Source: Candidatus Kaiserbacteria bacterium
GTDB taxonomy: Bacteria > Patescibacteriota > Minisyncoccia > Phycocordibacterales > UBA918
Direction: 5' to 3'
Assembly (NCBI GenBank): GCA_020428795.1
Contig: JAGQME010000006.1
Coordinates: 1-33,028 of the forward strand
Length of the DNA stretch: 33,028 nucleotides
The translations under genes were made by a program, and so were the position numbers. A model generated the notes under the pieces. That model saw only the letters and a program-made list of their open reading frames with translations, was not told the origin of the DNA and searched no databases. Positions 8,378 through 15,179 of the stretch are shown here, piece by piece. Within the stretch, counting starts at the first letter, position 1, and each line of letters begins with the position of its first letter.

Positions 8378-8408
8378 TGGTATAGTATCATTTATTGTTA
8401 ATTAACAA
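8378..8408. promoter_or_regulatory. Divergent promoter region for the sigma factor and efp, with a 14-bp palindrome
   Basis: On the plus strand TGGTATAGT (8378-8386) is an extended -10 box for efp, with a leader of about 20 nt. On the minus strand the overlapping TGATACTAT (8390-8382) could serve the sigma factor. A perfect palindrome TTGTTAATTAACAA lies at 8395-8408, inside the efp leader and upstream of the sigma-factor box, well placed to bind a regulator of both. Confidence 0.45.
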
Positions 8409-8413
8409 AGCCT

Positions 8414-8989
8414 ATGGCAGTCCTCTCTTATAACGAAATTACCCCCAAAAAAGTTATCATCTACAATGATGAACCCTGTATAGTGCTTAGTTATCATGTA
8501 TTTAGAAAACAACAGCGCAAACCGGTCAATATCACCAAGCTTAAAGGTCTAAAATCCGGTCGGGCTTACGAAAACACTTTTCATGTTAACGAAACCGCCG
8601 ACGAAGCTGATTTGGAAACCAAAAAAATCACTCTGATTTATCGCAAAGGAGATGAATATTGGTTTCATCCAGTTGGTAAACCGAGTGAACGTTTTTCTCT
8701 CACAGCTGACTTAGTAGGTGAAGCAGGTCAATTCATTAAAGACCGCAGTGATTTAGACGCATTACTGTTTGATGACGAAGTCATTGGTGTTAAGATACCA
8801 ATCAAAGTTGAGCTTAAGGTTAAGGAAGCGATGGAAGCGGTCAAAGGTAACACCTCTTCTGGAGCCCAAAAAGAAGTGACTCTGGAAACGGGAACCAAGA
8901 TAATGGTACCAATGTTTATTGGTGAGGGAGATATTGTGGCTATCAATACTGAAACTGGGCTATACGCTGAAAGAATAGAAAAGGCTTAA
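8414..8989 (+). CDS. efp: Translation elongation factor P
   Basis: A 191-residue, three-domain protein that enters the ribosomal E site and relieves stalling at polyproline. Domain I covers about 1-68, domain II about 69-130, and domain III is recognised by KEVTLETGTKIMVPMFIGEGDIVAINTETGLYAERI. The tip loop of domain I, where other bacteria carry PGKG with a modified lysine (E. coli Lys34), reads VFRKQQRKPVNITKLK here and is one residue longer. So the glycine-proline surroundings are lost, while basic residues remain. This variant is, as far as I recall, usual for Parcubacteria. It has its own promoter and ends at a pair of hairpins. No EpmA/EpmB-type modification gene is seen nearby. Confidence 0.96.
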   Translation: MAVLSYNEITPKKVIIYNDEPCIVLSYHVFRKQQRKPVNITKLKGLKSGRAYENTFHVNETADEADLETKKITLIYRKGDEYWFHPVGKPSERFSLTADLVGEAGQFIKDRSDLDALLFDDEVIGVKIPIKVELKVKEAMEAVKGNTSSGAQKEVTLETGTKIMVPMFIGEGDIVAINTETGLYAERIEKA

Positions 8990-9015
8990 GGGTAATTTTA
9001 GATGGGTAATGAATA

Positions 9016-9048
9016 CCAAACGTCGCCCCCTGCGGGGGCGACGTTTGG
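9016..9048 (+). terminator. GC-rich 15-bp hairpin with 3-nt loop after efp
   Basis: A perfect stem (9016-9030 with 9034-9048) encloses the loop TGC. It is not followed by a T run, so it may act with the next hairpin, protect mRNA 3' ends, or belong to the class of triloop inverted repeats found elsewhere in the window. Confidence 0.6.
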
Positions 9049-9053
9049 ATAAG

Positions 9054-9089
9054 AAAAACAAGCAGAGGCTCTCGCCTCTGCTTGTTTTT
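9054..9089. terminator. Bidirectional terminator between efp and rpsR
   Basis: AAAAACAAGCAGAGGC (9054-9069) pairs with 9074-9089 around a TCTC loop. The T run on one strand and the A run on the other make it suitable for both converging genes, efp on the plus strand and rpsR on the minus strand, whose stop codon begins 2 bp away. Confidence 0.85.
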
Positions 9090-9090
9090 T

Positions 9091-9288
9091 CTAGTGTTTA
9101 ACAAACGGCATTAAAGCCATAAATCTCGCTCTTTTGGTAGCTCTAGCAAAATCTCGTTGACCTTTGGCAGAAAACTTAGTTCGTTTTCGACTGTACATTC
9201 GTGAGTGTGGATTCACAAATGAGTTAAGACGGATAATGTCCTTGTAATCAATATGATTATGGGTGTGGTTAATTTGTTTTTCTTCCAT
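9091..9288 (-). CDS. rpsR: Small ribosomal subunit protein bS18
   Basis: A 65-residue 30S protein that binds next to S6 on the platform. The family signature is clear: YKDIIRLNSFVNPHSRMYSRKRTKFSAKGQRDFARATKRARFMALMPFV. It is shorter than the usual 70-80 residues. I start at ATG 9288; the frame stays open further upstream into ssb, but that extension carries no S18 similarity. No ribosome binding site is visible before 9288. It is the third gene of rpsF-ssb-rpsR, 187 bp after ssb, a longer gap than usual for this operon. The usual next gene rplI (L9) is absent. Confidence 0.95.
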   Translation of the reverse strand: MEEKQINHTHNHIDYKDIIRLNSFVNPHSRMYSRKRTKFSAKGQRDFARATKRARFMALMPFVKH

Positions 9289-9475
9289 GGTGATGTTTAA
9301 AATGATTAAATTTTGAATTTCTGGTTGTTTACTAATTTGAGTGTGCTCAGGATTTTTAGAGTTTCTGGTTGCCCGAGATGCGAGGAAAGTGAGGGATTTG
9401 AAACGAGTCGTACGTCGGTACGGTGAGTGACAAATTACCGATACCTGACAAAGCAGATTGGGTAAATCTGAAGCT

Positions 9476-9922
9476 CTAAAATGGAATGTCGTCTGGATTA
9501 ATGTCTTCCTCTGGATACTCCGGAGCTGGTGGTATAGCGCTATCTTGTGGGTTGTTACCACCAGTTGAGGCTGGCGTACCTCCCCCATCACCTCCTCCGG
9601 TACGTGGTCCAAACTGTACCCGCTCAGCTACGACTTCGGTTCGATAGTGTTTTACACCATCTTTATCCCAACTTCTGGTCTGCATACGACCTTCTACATA
9701 AGCACCGCTACCCTTCTTGAGGTATTTATGGGTTGTGTCAGCCTGTTTACCAAAGACAACTACATTGTGATAATCAACACTTTCCTGTCTCTTTCCGTCT
9801 CTATCATTGTAGACACGATTAGTGGCAATCGAAAATGAACACACGTTCATACCACTTGGTAAGGCCTTTAACTCAGGGTCGCGAGTTAGGTTTCCGTAAA
9901 TCATTGCTTTGTTAAGGTACAT
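9476..9922 (-). CDS. ssb: Single-stranded DNA-binding protein
   Basis: A 148-residue protein that coats single-stranded DNA in replication, repair and recombination. The OB fold covers about residues 1-105 (MYLNKAMIYGNLTRDPELKALPSG, SFSIATNRVY, VDYHNVVVFGKQAD, YLKKGSGAYVEGRMQTRSW, YRTEVVAERVQF). A Gly/Pro-rich linker follows, and the chain ends in the acidic DDIPF tip that recruits partner proteins such as RecO. It lies 26 bp after rpsF, in the usual S6-SSB-S18 order, with no ribosome binding site of note. Confidence 0.97.
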   Translation of the reverse strand: MYLNKAMIYGNLTRDPELKALPSGMNVCSFSIATNRVYNDRDGKRQESVDYHNVVVFGKQADTTHKYLKKGSGAYVEGRMQTRSWDKDGVKHYRTEVVAERVQFGPRTGGGDGGGTPASTGGNNPQDSAIPPAPEYPEEDINPDDIPF

Positions 9923-9948
9923 AAATTTATTGCTTAGAATTGATAAGA

Positions 9949-10512
9949 TTACTTGTCCTCCTCCTTAGCTTCTTCATCTTTATCACCATCTACCGCCTCT
10001 GAATCTGTCTCCTCATCTCCTGCTTCATCCACTTCGTCGGTCTCTTCATCAGCTACATCTTCTTCTTTGTCTACTTTAGTAGCCTTTTCTGAAGCTAGCG
10101 CTTGGTGGAAATAAAATGGATTAGCTTCTTCGGTTTTTGATAGTTTAATAATCAAGTGTCTCAATAATTCTGGGTTGGTTTCAACACTTTCTACTAAATG
10201 TTCCAAAACTGAACTAGTCAACTTGAAACGAATCCAACCGAAGTAGGCGCTTTTAAATTTCCTATTTTTACTATCAATCTGCTTGATAATCTCGTAAGCA
10301 AGCTCAAATCTTTCTGGAGCTTCACTACTGATTATTTCGCCACCATTATTGGTAATTTGTTCCTTGATGGAATCAAACACTCTAGACACTTCCCCTTCAG
10401 CAACCGTTGGAAGAACGTGGAAAGCGATTTCATAAGCAGTTTGTTCATCTAGAACCGCTTCTGAAGCCACTTCGGCTACTGGCATTTTTGTTTCTGACAT
10501 AATTTTTGTCAT
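9949..10512 (-). CDS. rpsF: Small ribosomal subunit protein bS6 with a long acidic tail
   Basis: A 187-residue protein. The ferredoxin-like S6 core spans about 25-125 (YEIAFHVLPTVAEGEVSRVFDSIKEQITNNGGEIISSE, then KFKSAYFGWIRFKLT and LRHLIIKL). The C-terminal 45 residues are almost all Asp, Glu, Ala and Lys. Some S6 proteins carry Glu tails (E. coli adds them after translation by RimK); here an acidic tail is encoded directly. ATG 10512 is chosen, but ATG 10500 (MSETK) is equally possible. The weak extended -10 box TGATAAAAT (10556-10548) would start the operon about 30 nt upstream. Confidence 0.93.
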   Translation of the reverse strand: MTKIMSETKMPVAEVASEAVLDEQTAYEIAFHVLPTVAEGEVSRVFDSIKEQITNNGGEIISSEAPERFELAYEIIKQIDSKNRKFKSAYFGWIRFKLTSSVLEHLVESVETNPELLRHLIIKLSKTEEANPFYFHQALASEKATKVDKEEDVADEETDEVDEAGDEETDSEAVDGDKDEEAKEEDK

Positions 10513-10547
10513 TACTTATAACTCGCCTACACTACAACAAAATCACT

Positions 10548-10599
10548 ATTTTATCAATATTTCAGCCCTATACGCTTGTCTGACTGATAATGATATACT
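10548..10599. promoter_or_regulatory. Divergent promoters for rpsF and the VanY-like gene
   Basis: On the minus strand TGATAAAAT (10556-10548) faces rpsF. On the plus strand TGATATACT (10591-10599) is an extended -10 element, and the ATG of the next gene follows after only 7 nt (10607), which implies a leaderless mRNA. Confidence 0.5.
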
Positions 10600-10606
10600 T
10601 AGATTC

Positions 10607-11545
10607 ATGTCTGACACCGTCCAAAGACGATTTAACTACTCTTCTATATTGATTATAGTCTTTTTATTTGGTGCCATAGTTAGCGCCGGTTATTTATTTT
10701 GGAAGACGGAAACTCTGTCCGCCAAGGTGACAAGCCTAGAGACTGTTCAAAAAGATTTGGAGATGGAGCTGGCTTCCACCACTGTCACCTTGGCGGACAG
10801 AGAGGAATTCATTTCAGAATTAGAAACTGAGCTTGAATCAACCTTAGATGACCTAGAAGATACTGAGGATGATTTGCGTGATGAAAAAAATAAGAACCGT
10901 GAGTTTGCCGGACAAATTGAGGACTTGGCCGGTACAGTAAATGTTTTAGACAGATTATCTAAGACCGATAAAGAACTACTCCAAAAATATTCCAAGGTGT
11001 ATTTTTTGAATGAAAATTTCAGGCCAAGCAAACTGACAGAAATTGATAAGAAATATGTCTATCCGGACCGACAAGCTCAGTTTTTTCACAGCGAGGCTTG
11101 GCCTTTCTTAGAAGACATGCTCAAGGAAGCTAAATCAGATGGAGTGGAACTACTGGTTACTTCTGCCTTCCGTTCATTTGAAGAACAGACTGTACTAAAA
11201 GGTCAGTACACTGTGCAATACGGCAGTGGCGCCAATGCCTTCTCAGCCGACCAAGGTTACTCAGAACACCAACTCGGTACGACCGTTGACCTAACTACCA
11301 CCAGTGTTGGTGGTGCTTACACCAGCTTTGCCCAAACCGAGGCCTTTGCTTGGCTAGCCAAAAACGCCTATCGCTATGGCTTTATTTTGTCTTATCCGGA
11401 AAACAACGTTCACTATGTTTACGAACCATGGCACTGGCGCTTCGTCGGCCGAGACTTAGCCAAATACATCCATCGAAAAAATATTGATTTCTACGATATG
11501 GACCAAAGAGAAATAAATGAGTATTTGATTTCAATTTTTGATTAG
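10607..11545 (+). CDS. Membrane-anchored D-Ala-D-Ala carboxypeptidase, VanY/peptidase M15B family
   Basis: A 312-residue zinc peptidase expected to trim the D-alanyl end of peptidoglycan stem peptides outside the membrane. An N-terminal anchor (about 12-33) is followed by a long coiled coil (about 35-105, acidic heptads) and the catalytic domain (about 130-300). The M15 zinc signature S219-x-H221-xx-G-xxx-D228 (SEHQLGTTVDL) and the distal EPWHWRF (His276) are complete, so the enzyme should be active. The coiled-coil coding stretch holds a 20-bp inverted repeat (10713-10732 and 10783-10802). The next gene starts 6 bp downstream. Confidence 0.9.
   Translation: MSDTVQRRFNYSSILIIVFLFGAIVSAGYLFWKTETLSAKVTSLETVQKDLEMELASTTVTLADREEFISELETELESTLDDLEDTEDDLRDEKNKNREFAGQIEDLAGTVNVLDRLSKTDKELLQKYSKVYFLNENFRPSKLTEIDKKYVYPDRQAQFFHSEAWPFLEDMLKEAKSDGVELLVTSAFRSFEEQTVLKGQYTVQYGSGANAFSADQGYSEHQLGTTVDLTTTSVGGAYTSFAQTEAFAWLAKNAYRYGFILSYPENNVHYVYEPWHWRFVGRDLAKYIHRKNIDFYDMDQREINEYLISIFD
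10713..10802. repeat. 20-bp perfect inverted repeat inside the VanY-like gene
   Basis: CTCTGTCCGCCAAGGTGACA (10713-10732) recurs as its exact reverse complement at 10783-10802, separated by 50 bp. It would fold into a large hairpin in the mRNA, starting about 105 nt from the 5' end of a leaderless transcript. It lies where the protein is a low-constraint coiled coil. Confidence 0.85.
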
Positions 11546-11551
11546 ATTTAT

Positions 11552-11965
11552 ATGAAGGATGAATTATTCCCTAAGCCACCCGATACCTATCATCTTGGCG
11601 ACACGATCGGATTCAAAGTCAAAAATGAAAAAGAATTTACCGACTTGATTGGTGCACAGTATATAAGCCGAGCTGAAGCTGCCGGTTTTACTGCTGAAGC
11701 AGCTAGGCTGATTAGTAGCATAGCTACCCAGCTTTATGATGGTGCTTTTAGGATTCAAGATGTTGATCTAAATGAGCAAGATGAAGTTATATATACAGTC
11801 TACCTTATCGTTGATACCGAATATATGGTTGGAGAATTAGAACATGCCGTACTAGGATTGACCGATGAATTGTCAGAAATGGTGGGTTATGACGTGGATA
11901 TTGAAGATTTGTTTAAGAATTTATTTATAGTAGTCAAAAAAACTGACCCGATAGAAAAACATTAA
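11552..11965 (+). CDS. Uncharacterised 137-residue soluble protein
   Basis: I do not recognise this protein. It has no signal peptide or membrane segment. The sequence is acidic and alternates helices (EFTDLIGAQYISRAEAAGFTAEAARLISSIATQLY) with strands (EVIYTVYLIVDTEYMV), as in a compact alpha/beta fold. The ATG lies 6 bp after the VanY-like gene, so both are likely read from one mRNA and the product may act with the peptidase. It converges on tatD with 28 bp between stops; GATCTAAAGATC in the gap is a small palindrome. Confidence 0.75.
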   Translation: MKDELFPKPPDTYHLGDTIGFKVKNEKEFTDLIGAQYISRAEAAGFTAEAARLISSIATQLYDGAFRIQDVDLNEQDEVIYTVYLIVDTEYMVGELEHAVLGLTDELSEMVGYDVDIEDLFKNLFIVVKKTDPIEKH

Positions 11966-11993
11966 AAAGATCTAAAGATCGGTATTTACAAAT

Positions 11994-12857
11994 TTAAATT
12001 CTGTAAAATGATTTTGCGTTTTCTATTAGCTGTAGGCGGACTACCTCCTCGTCAAAAGACTTTAACTCAGCTATCTTTTTATAGACTTCTTTAACCATCC
12101 AAGGTTCACACCGCTGACCTCGATGAGGTTTTGGTGCCACGTATGGACAATCTGTTTCAGCATGAATTTTCTCAAGCGGTACCCATTTGACTACCTCTTC
12201 ATAATCTTTGGCAAAAGTTATAACGCCAGTGAAGGAAATGGTGCCACCGAGTTCAAAAAACTTATCTGCCTCAGCGATAGTACCAGCGTAGAAATGAACA
12301 TTGAATGATACCTTGGCGTACTGCTTTAGGGTCTCATAGACATCTTGATAAACACTACGACCGGTCGGACTCACCTCGCCTGGCTTAGGGCCACGGGTAT
12401 GAATCATCAGCGGTAAATTAAGTTCATTGGCTAGTTCTATCTGAGCAATAAAAGCCTCTTCTTGAGTTTTGTAAGTATCAGCTGAATTGTGATAATAATC
12501 AAAACCACACTCACCGATACCAACCACCTTTTCACTTTTAGCTAACTTGCGGTACCAGTCTTTGGCAAAAACCTCCCCTTTTGAAGCGAAAGGCTGGCCA
12601 CCCAGCCCAATCTCTTCTTCATCGTGCTGACCTGGAGTAGTTTGGATGGGATGAAGGCCGACGATAGCGTAGCAACGCTCATACTGTTTTGCCAACTCTA
12701 CTGCCCGTGCACTAGTGGTCTCTTTAGTTCCAACATTTATAACTGCCACTTCTTTATCTGTACAGCTTTTAATAACCGCCTGACAATCATCCTTAAACGC
12801 CCCCAAATTCAAATGCGCATGAGTATCAATATATTTAAATCCTTCTGAGGGAATCAT
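11994..12857 (-). CDS. tatD: TatD-family metal-dependent deoxyribonuclease
   Basis: A 287-residue TIM-barrel hydrolase of the amidohydrolase superfamily. Metal ligands are visible in order: THAHLN (HxH) near the N-terminus, GLHP, the bridging Glu in GIGECGFDY, MIHTRG, NVHFYAG and ETDCPYVAP. TatD proteins act as 3'-5' nucleases in DNA repair or as D-aminoacyl-tRNA-deacylase-like enzymes in related groups; the DNase role is from the family. The start at ATG 12857 is preferred to GTG 12896 because a -10 box (TGGTAGAAT) overlaps the latter, so transcription begins after it. An insertion around residues 75-105 (GQHDEEEIGLGGQPFASKGE) is longer than in short TatD proteins. Confidence 0.93.
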   Translation of the reverse strand: MIPSEGFKYIDTHAHLNLGAFKDDCQAVIKSCTDKEVAVINVGTKETTSARAVELAKQYERCYAIVGLHPIQTTPGQHDEEEIGLGGQPFASKGEVFAKDWYRKLAKSEKVVGIGECGFDYYHNSADTYKTQEEAFIAQIELANELNLPLMIHTRGPKPGEVSPTGRSVYQDVYETLKQYAKVSFNVHFYAGTIAEADKFFELGGTISFTGVITFAKDYEEVVKWVPLEKIHAETDCPYVAPKPHRGQRCEPWMVKEVYKKIAELKSFDEEVVRLQLIENAKSFYRI

Positions 12858-12886
12858 GAGGTCTGTCTTTATTTTTTTACAGTACA

Positions 12887-12895
12887 ATTCTACCA
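12887..12895 (-). promoter_or_regulatory. Extended -10 promoter of tatD
   Basis: The minus strand reads TGGTAGAAT. Transcription would start near 12880, about 23 nt before ATG 12857. This site decides the tatD start, because the upstream GTG at 12896 would not be in the mRNA. Confidence 0.45.
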
Positions 12896-12902
12896 CACTC
12901 CA

Positions 12903-12926
12903 AACCTTTCATTCGAATGAAAGGTT
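12903..12926. repeat. 24-bp palindrome, first copy
   Basis: The stem half AACCTTTCATTC is followed directly by its reverse complement. The same 24 bp occurs again at 13295-13318. Here it lies between the 12956 gene and tatD and can act as a terminator hairpin for the former, although no strong T run follows. Confidence 0.7.
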
Positions 12927-12955
12927 GTCGAGATTTCTACGTGTCTTATTATTTG

Positions 12956-13207
12956 CTATTGATGGTACTTATTGAGCCACCAGCGTTTTATAAATGGGAG
13001 CGAGAGCGTCGAGAGAATATAGCCACCAGTCGGGACTAGCGCATTTAACCATGAATCAGTTACACCAATCCGCATCATGAAGGCTACTGCCACCAAATAC
13101 GTAATCACAGCGATAACGCCCCGCCTAATCTTACTCGTTTCCCAGGCTTTATCCATTTCTACTTTGTGATTCCTTTGTAGAATATCTTCAATACCATGCA
13201 TGCCCAT
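12956..13207 (-). CDS. Small two-helix membrane protein of a widespread unnamed family
   Basis: An 83-residue protein if started at ATG 13207 (81 residues from ATG 13201). A polar N-terminal helix (EDILQRNHKVEMDKAWETSKIRR) precedes two membrane segments (VIAVITYLVAVAFMM and NALVPTGGYILSTLSLPFIKRWW). I have the impression that proteins with the pattern DKAWETS...ALVPxxGYILSTLSLPxxKxxW recur in many bacteria without known function. Two further ATGs at 13231 and 13228 overlap a TGTTATGAT -10 box (13235-13227) and so are unlikely starts. The two 24-bp palindromes flank this gene, which makes it look like a self-contained unit. Confidence 0.75.
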   Translation of the reverse strand: MGMHGIEDILQRNHKVEMDKAWETSKIRRGVIAVITYLVAVAFMMRIGVTDSWLNALVPTGGYILSTLSLPFIKRWWLNKYHQ

Positions 13208-13288
13208 AATTTTACAATATAGAATCATCATAACATATTTACATAACTGCCTACGTAAATACCTACGTATATGAATTCATAATTAAAA

Positions 13289-13324
13289 ATACAAAACCTT
13301 TCATTCGAATGAAAGGTTTTGTAT
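13289..13324. repeat. 36-bp palindrome containing the second copy of the 24-bp palindrome
   Basis: A perfect palindrome from 13289 to 13324 with the core CCTTTCATTCGAATGAAAGG. The inner 24 bp match 12903-12926 exactly. It lies between the small membrane protein and the GNAT-like fragment. TTTTGT on both strands makes it a plausible bidirectional terminator. Confidence 0.75.
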
Positions 13325-13381
13325 AGATTATGAATAATATTTTTCTTTTTAAGGTTTAGATTAAATTTAATCTTAGTATTT

Positions 13382-13609
13382 TTAGAGATCGCCTTCATAA
13401 ACAAAATCACTTACTTCTTCGACAAACCCCATTCTGAACCAAAAATTACGAGCATTCGCTAATACATTACTGGCCCGGACTGTATAGCCATATTCATCTG
13501 CAAAAGTCTTGAGGGCACCAATTATTTTTGAATGGACATCATCTTCAAAAGAGTCTTTCTCAATATAATCAATTACTAATTCATCATTAACTATCGCCAC
13601 TCTCAGCAT
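13382..13609 (-). CDS. Short protein resembling the C-terminal half of a GNAT acetyltransferase
   Basis: A 75-residue frame. The end, GYTVRASNVLANARNFWFRMGFVEE, has the look of GNAT motif B, where an Asn-Ala-Arg stretch precedes F-x-x-x-GF. The acetyl-CoA loop (motif A, Q/RxxGxG/A) is missing, so on its own it should not be an acetyltransferase. The ATG at 13609 has a good ribosome binding site (GAAGG, 7 nt upstream). The same reading frame continues upstream through 10 codons to a TAA at 13642-13640 and then into the 32-codon frame at 13738-13640, so the two may be halves of one interrupted gene. The GNAT link is tentative. Confidence 0.55.
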   Translation of the reverse strand: MLRVAIVNDELVIDYIEKDSFEDDVHSKIIGALKTFADEYGYTVRASNVLANARNFWFRMGFVEEVSDFVYEGDL

Positions 13610-13639
13610 ATGTAAACCTTCACAATTAATAACACAAGC

Positions 13640-13738
13640 TTAATCTTCAAAGACAACTGAAGCCTCAAGACCGTGGTCAATTAGAGTATTCTCTAATCGT
13701 TCAATAGGAAATTCTCTTTCTCTTTCTAAAGCTTCCAT
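13640..13738 (-). CDS. 32-residue frame directly after metG, possible N-terminal half of the GNAT-like gene
   Basis: ATG at 13738 lies one base beyond the metG stop (TGA-T-ATG), so it could be translated by coupling. The peptide begins MEALEREREFPIERLEN and ends EASVVFED before TAA. It is in frame with the GNAT-like frame at 13609. It could be a true small protein or the broken-off start of the downstream gene. Confidence 0.4.
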   Translation of the reverse strand: MEALEREREFPIERLENTLIDHGLEASVVFED

Positions 13739-13739
13739 A

Positions 13740-15179
13740 TCAATTATCTAATCTATTAAATAGATTGTTTGGTTTTTTATTATCCAATACAGCTCTCTTA
13801 ATAATTTCATTTGTCTCTGGCATTAACGGATTAAGCATCCGGCCAACGATGTAGAGATTGTGAACCAATTCTTTAATTATTTTCACCGCTGCTTCTTTAT
13901 CAGTTTTTACCAGTTTGAATGGCTCAGTCTCGGTTATTTTCTCGTCCAGCTCCCCTACCTTCTTCCAGACAAAGTCACAAGCCGCCATAAAGTCGAAACG
14001 ATCAAGAGCGTTTAGATACCCACTCTCAAACTGACCGACCTCCGGTTTGGCTATTGGGCCATCTAGGTGTGTCTCCGCCATTTTCATAACCCGAGCCGTT
14101 AGATTACCAAGACCATTTACTAGATTGGCGGTATACCATTCATCCATCTTTTCCCAAGTAAGATCAGAATCATCGGTTGGATGAACATGTCGTAACAAAA
14201 TATAACGAGTTGCATCGATACCATACTTCTCCACTAAATCATACGGAGAAATAACATTACCTAGCGACTTACTCATTTTTTGGCCTCCGCTGTTTATAAA
14301 ACCGTGATAAAAGACTCGGTCAGTAGCTTTAATGCCAGCACTCTTAAGCATGGCTTGCCAAATAATAGATTGGAAACGAACCTGATCTTTACCAGCTAAT
14401 TGTAGGGTTTCACCGTCTGTCCAAAATTTCTTAAAATCACCCTCTTCTTGAGGCCAACCTAATGTTGAAATATAGTTGGTTAGCGCATCAAACCAAACAT
14501 ACATAACATGTTCATCATCACCGGGTACCGGAATACCCCAATCAACTCTGGTTTTTGGCCGAGAAATACTTAAGTCACCTAATCCCCCTTTTACAAATTC
14601 CAGAGCCCATTTTCTTTGCCAATCCGGCATAATGACCGATTCATCAGATAGATAATCGGTTAAATATTGTTCGTAATTTGATAGCTTAAAATAATAATTT
14701 TCTTCTTCAATGGTAATTGGGTCTTGGTTCGGATGATTAGGACAGCGTCCATCAACCAAGTCACTGTCACGCAAAAACATCTCGTCACCTACGCAGTAAA
14801 GTCCCGAATAAACCTTTTTACCGATGTCACCGTTTTCAGCACAACGTTTCCAAATTTCAGCCGCCGCTAATTTGTGGGTTTCATCAGTGGTACGAATAAA
14901 TTTGTCGTAGGATAGATTGAGCGCTCCTTTAAGTTTATCAAACTGAGCAGCATAATAATCGGTGTACTCTTGACGGCCGATGCCTTCGGCATCGGCCTTC
15001 TCGGCAATCTTTTGACCATGCTCATCGGTACCGGTATTGAAAAATACTTCGTGTCCCATCAGTCGCCAATAACGAGCGAGGGTATCCGCTTGGACAAATT
15101 CAAGCGCAAAACCAACGTGCGGATTGGCATTCACATACGGTAGCGTGGTGGTAATATACTTTGCTTTTTTGGTTGACAT
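13740..15179 (-). CDS. metG: Methionyl-tRNA synthetase
   Basis: A 479-residue class I synthetase charging tRNA-Met. The HIGH-type motif is PHVG (NANPHVGFALEFVQADTLARYW), the KMSKS loop is QKMSKSLGN, and the anticodon-binding helical domain follows (about 340-479). The C-terminal tRNA-binding domain found in E. coli MetG is absent, as in short forms. The zinc knuckle seems reduced: YCVGDE and RCPNHP keep two Cys and one His, with Asp in place of one Cys. A triloop inverted repeat (14975-14997) lies in the part coding for EKADAEGIGR. The ATG overlaps the TAA of glyS by one base, so the genes are translationally coupled. Confidence 0.97.
   Translation of the reverse strand: MSTKKAKYITTTLPYVNANPHVGFALEFVQADTLARYWRLMGHEVFFNTGTDEHGQKIAEKADAEGIGRQEYTDYYAAQFDKLKGALNLSYDKFIRTTDETHKLAAAEIWKRCAENGDIGKKVYSGLYCVGDEMFLRDSDLVDGRCPNHPNQDPITIEEENYYFKLSNYEQYLTDYLSDESVIMPDWQRKWALEFVKGGLGDLSISRPKTRVDWGIPVPGDDEHVMYVWFDALTNYISTLGWPQEEGDFKKFWTDGETLQLAGKDQVRFQSIIWQAMLKSAGIKATDRVFYHGFINSGGQKMSKSLGNVISPYDLVEKYGIDATRYILLRHVHPTDDSDLTWEKMDEWYTANLVNGLGNLTARVMKMAETHLDGPIAKPEVGQFESGYLNALDRFDFMAACDFVWKKVGELDEKITETEPFKLVKTDKEAAVKIIKELVHNLYIVGRMLNPLMPETNEIIKRAVLDNKKPNNLFNRLDN
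14975..14997. repeat. 10-bp stem, 3-nt loop inverted repeat inside metG
   Basis: GGCCGATGCC and GGCATCGGCC enclose TTC. On the coding strand the loop is exactly one codon (GAA, Glu) in A-D-A-E-G-I-G. It belongs to the class of tight GC-rich inverted repeats seen at several places in this window. Confidence 0.8.

Noticed and set aside
9289-9612. Long N-terminal extension of rpsR reaching into ssb
   Set aside because: S18 similarity begins only after 9288 and the extension overlaps the ssb coding end in another frame.
12858-12896. GTG start for tatD
   Set aside because: The codon lies at the edge of the -10 box, so it would not be transcribed; the 13 extra residues do not look like TatD.
13251-13272. 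Two CCTACGTA units as the start of a repeat array
   Set aside because: Only two short units 12 bp apart; no array, no spacers of constant length, not a CRISPR.
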